The notes under the pieces are model-generated. The model had not been told where the DNA came from, searched no databases, and was given only the letters and a program-made list of their open reading frames with translations. Position numbers and translations under genes: made by a program. Below are positions 63,806-64,000 of a stretch of 64,000 nucleotides of DNA, one piece after another. The number at the start of each line of letters is the position of its first letter. Position 1 is the first letter of the stretch. Origin of the DNA: Membranipora membranacea (Eukaryota > Bryozoa > Gymnolaemata > Cheilostomatida > Membraniporidae); assembly GCA_914767715.1 (NCBI GenBank), contig OU612065.1:28582001-28646000 (forward strand), read 5' to 3'.

Positions 63806-64000
63806 ATGAGGCCAATGGGGCCATCAACTGGTCAGAGTTTAAAAGAAATCCGATGGCTTTTTAATTTTTTCGCCTGCCGTTTGGCATGTTTTTTTATGTC
63901 AAAATTGGCCCTCGTTAAAAATGTTGCTGACGCCAATCTAAGAGGGGCGGCCCCGAACGGTTTTCCGTTCCAAAGTCAGCATGAAATTCCACACGGTATA
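63806..64000 (+). repeat. Partial monomer at right edge
   Basis: The first 195 bases of a monomer cut by the window end. It carries aatggggcc near its start and the ggggcggcccc dyad variant (63949), a pair also seen in the unit at 57793. The array therefore extends beyond the window. Confidence 0.95.

Larger units (their letters stand above)
1..64000 (+). repeat. 334-bp satellite DNA array (whole window)
   Basis: One 334-bp unit is repeated head to tail in a single orientation across the whole window, with no interruption and no flanking unique DNA. Taking the ATG at 269 as an arbitrary start, units begin at 269, 603, 937 and so on in exact 334-bp steps up to 28993, then with small register shifts up to 63806. 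There are 190 complete units and two partial ones. Most differ from the consensus by only zero to a few bases. The unit is about 40% GC with CpG near expectation. No transposon, RNA gene or credible protein gene interrupts it. The length is close to twice a 167-bp nucleosomal spacing, a size class common among eukaryotic centromeric and pericentromeric satellites. That location is inferred; sequence alone cannot show it. The family is not one I recognise. Confidence 0.98.
55388..64000 (+). repeat. Heterogeneous right-hand block
   Basis: About 25 monomers with the highest load of private changes in the window. Net length changes occur in the units at 55453 (one T lost, one C gained), 56789 (+A), 57124 (+C), 58795 (+C), 59798 (one C lost), 61467 (+C), 61802 (one base lost at cacggttagag) and 62469 (+T, giving T8). 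The unit at 57124 has gttgaaaag, and the unit at 63138 carries at least five changes. Six of the eight ggggcggcccc dyad variants... five of them lie here (57936 to 63949). The marker gtgtc, common to the left, is absent. No unique flank is reached, so the array continues past the right edge. Confidence 0.85.

Noticed and set aside
1-64000. CRISPR array
   Set aside because: The repeat unit is 334 bp, with no alternation of short conserved repeats and unique spacers, and no cas genes.
1-64000. rDNA intergenic spacer subrepeats, or a tandem array of a transposon
   Set aside because: No rRNA coding sequence, no terminal inverted repeats or target duplications, and no transposase or reverse transcriptase fragment is present in any monomer.

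Overview
The whole 64 kb window is one uninterrupted head-to-tail satellite DNA array. A 334-bp monomer, always in the same orientation, repeats from the first base to the last: 190 complete copies plus a partial copy at each end. I see no protein gene, tRNA, rRNA, transposon, CRISPR array, telomeric repeat or unique sequence. This is eukaryotic constitutive-heterochromatin sequence, most likely centromeric or pericentromeric. The monomer is about 40% GC by hand count. It carries about 12 CpG where about 13 are expected from its composition, so CpG is not depleted. That points to a lineage with little germline CpG methylation (many insects and other invertebrates) rather than a vertebrate or seed plant. 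I do not recognise the satellite family and cannot name the species.

The interest lies in the higher-order structure, read by following shared single-base variants from monomer to monomer. Region 1 (1-32410) holds four copies of a 23-monomer higher-order repeat (HOR; full length 7682 bp). They occur as two alternating subtypes, here called a and b, in the order a (19 monomers left), b (16 left), a (full 23), b (20 left). A block of 16 almost uniform monomers lies between the first and second pairs. The first pair plus that block makes a 51-monomer, 17034-bp super-repeat: a rare variant cluster at 118-126 recurs exactly 17034 bp later. Region 2 (32411-37366) is mixed, with a 3-monomer duplication. 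Region 3 (37367-49239) is a nearly perfect tandem triplication of a 12-monomer, 4007-bp HOR. Region 4 (49240-64000) is the most divergent. It contains a duplicated 7-monomer HOR (2337 bp), an older displaced copy of part of the same set, and many private substitutions and 1-bp indels.

The monomers show a gradient of order. The first 87 monomers (to about 29.2 kb) have no net length change at all, whereas the last 15 kb has a 1-bp indel roughly every three monomers. This suggests that the left side is the actively homogenised core and that the right side is older or closer to an array edge. Most large rearrangements are whole multiples of 334 bp, as expected from unequal homologous exchange or conversion. 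One exception is a 77-bp tandem duplication at 32024-32177 with 3-bp microhomology. Each monomer contains short perfect dyad symmetries, two of them directly abutting. Short reading frames of about 66 codons recur because the repeat recurs; nothing indicates that they code for protein.
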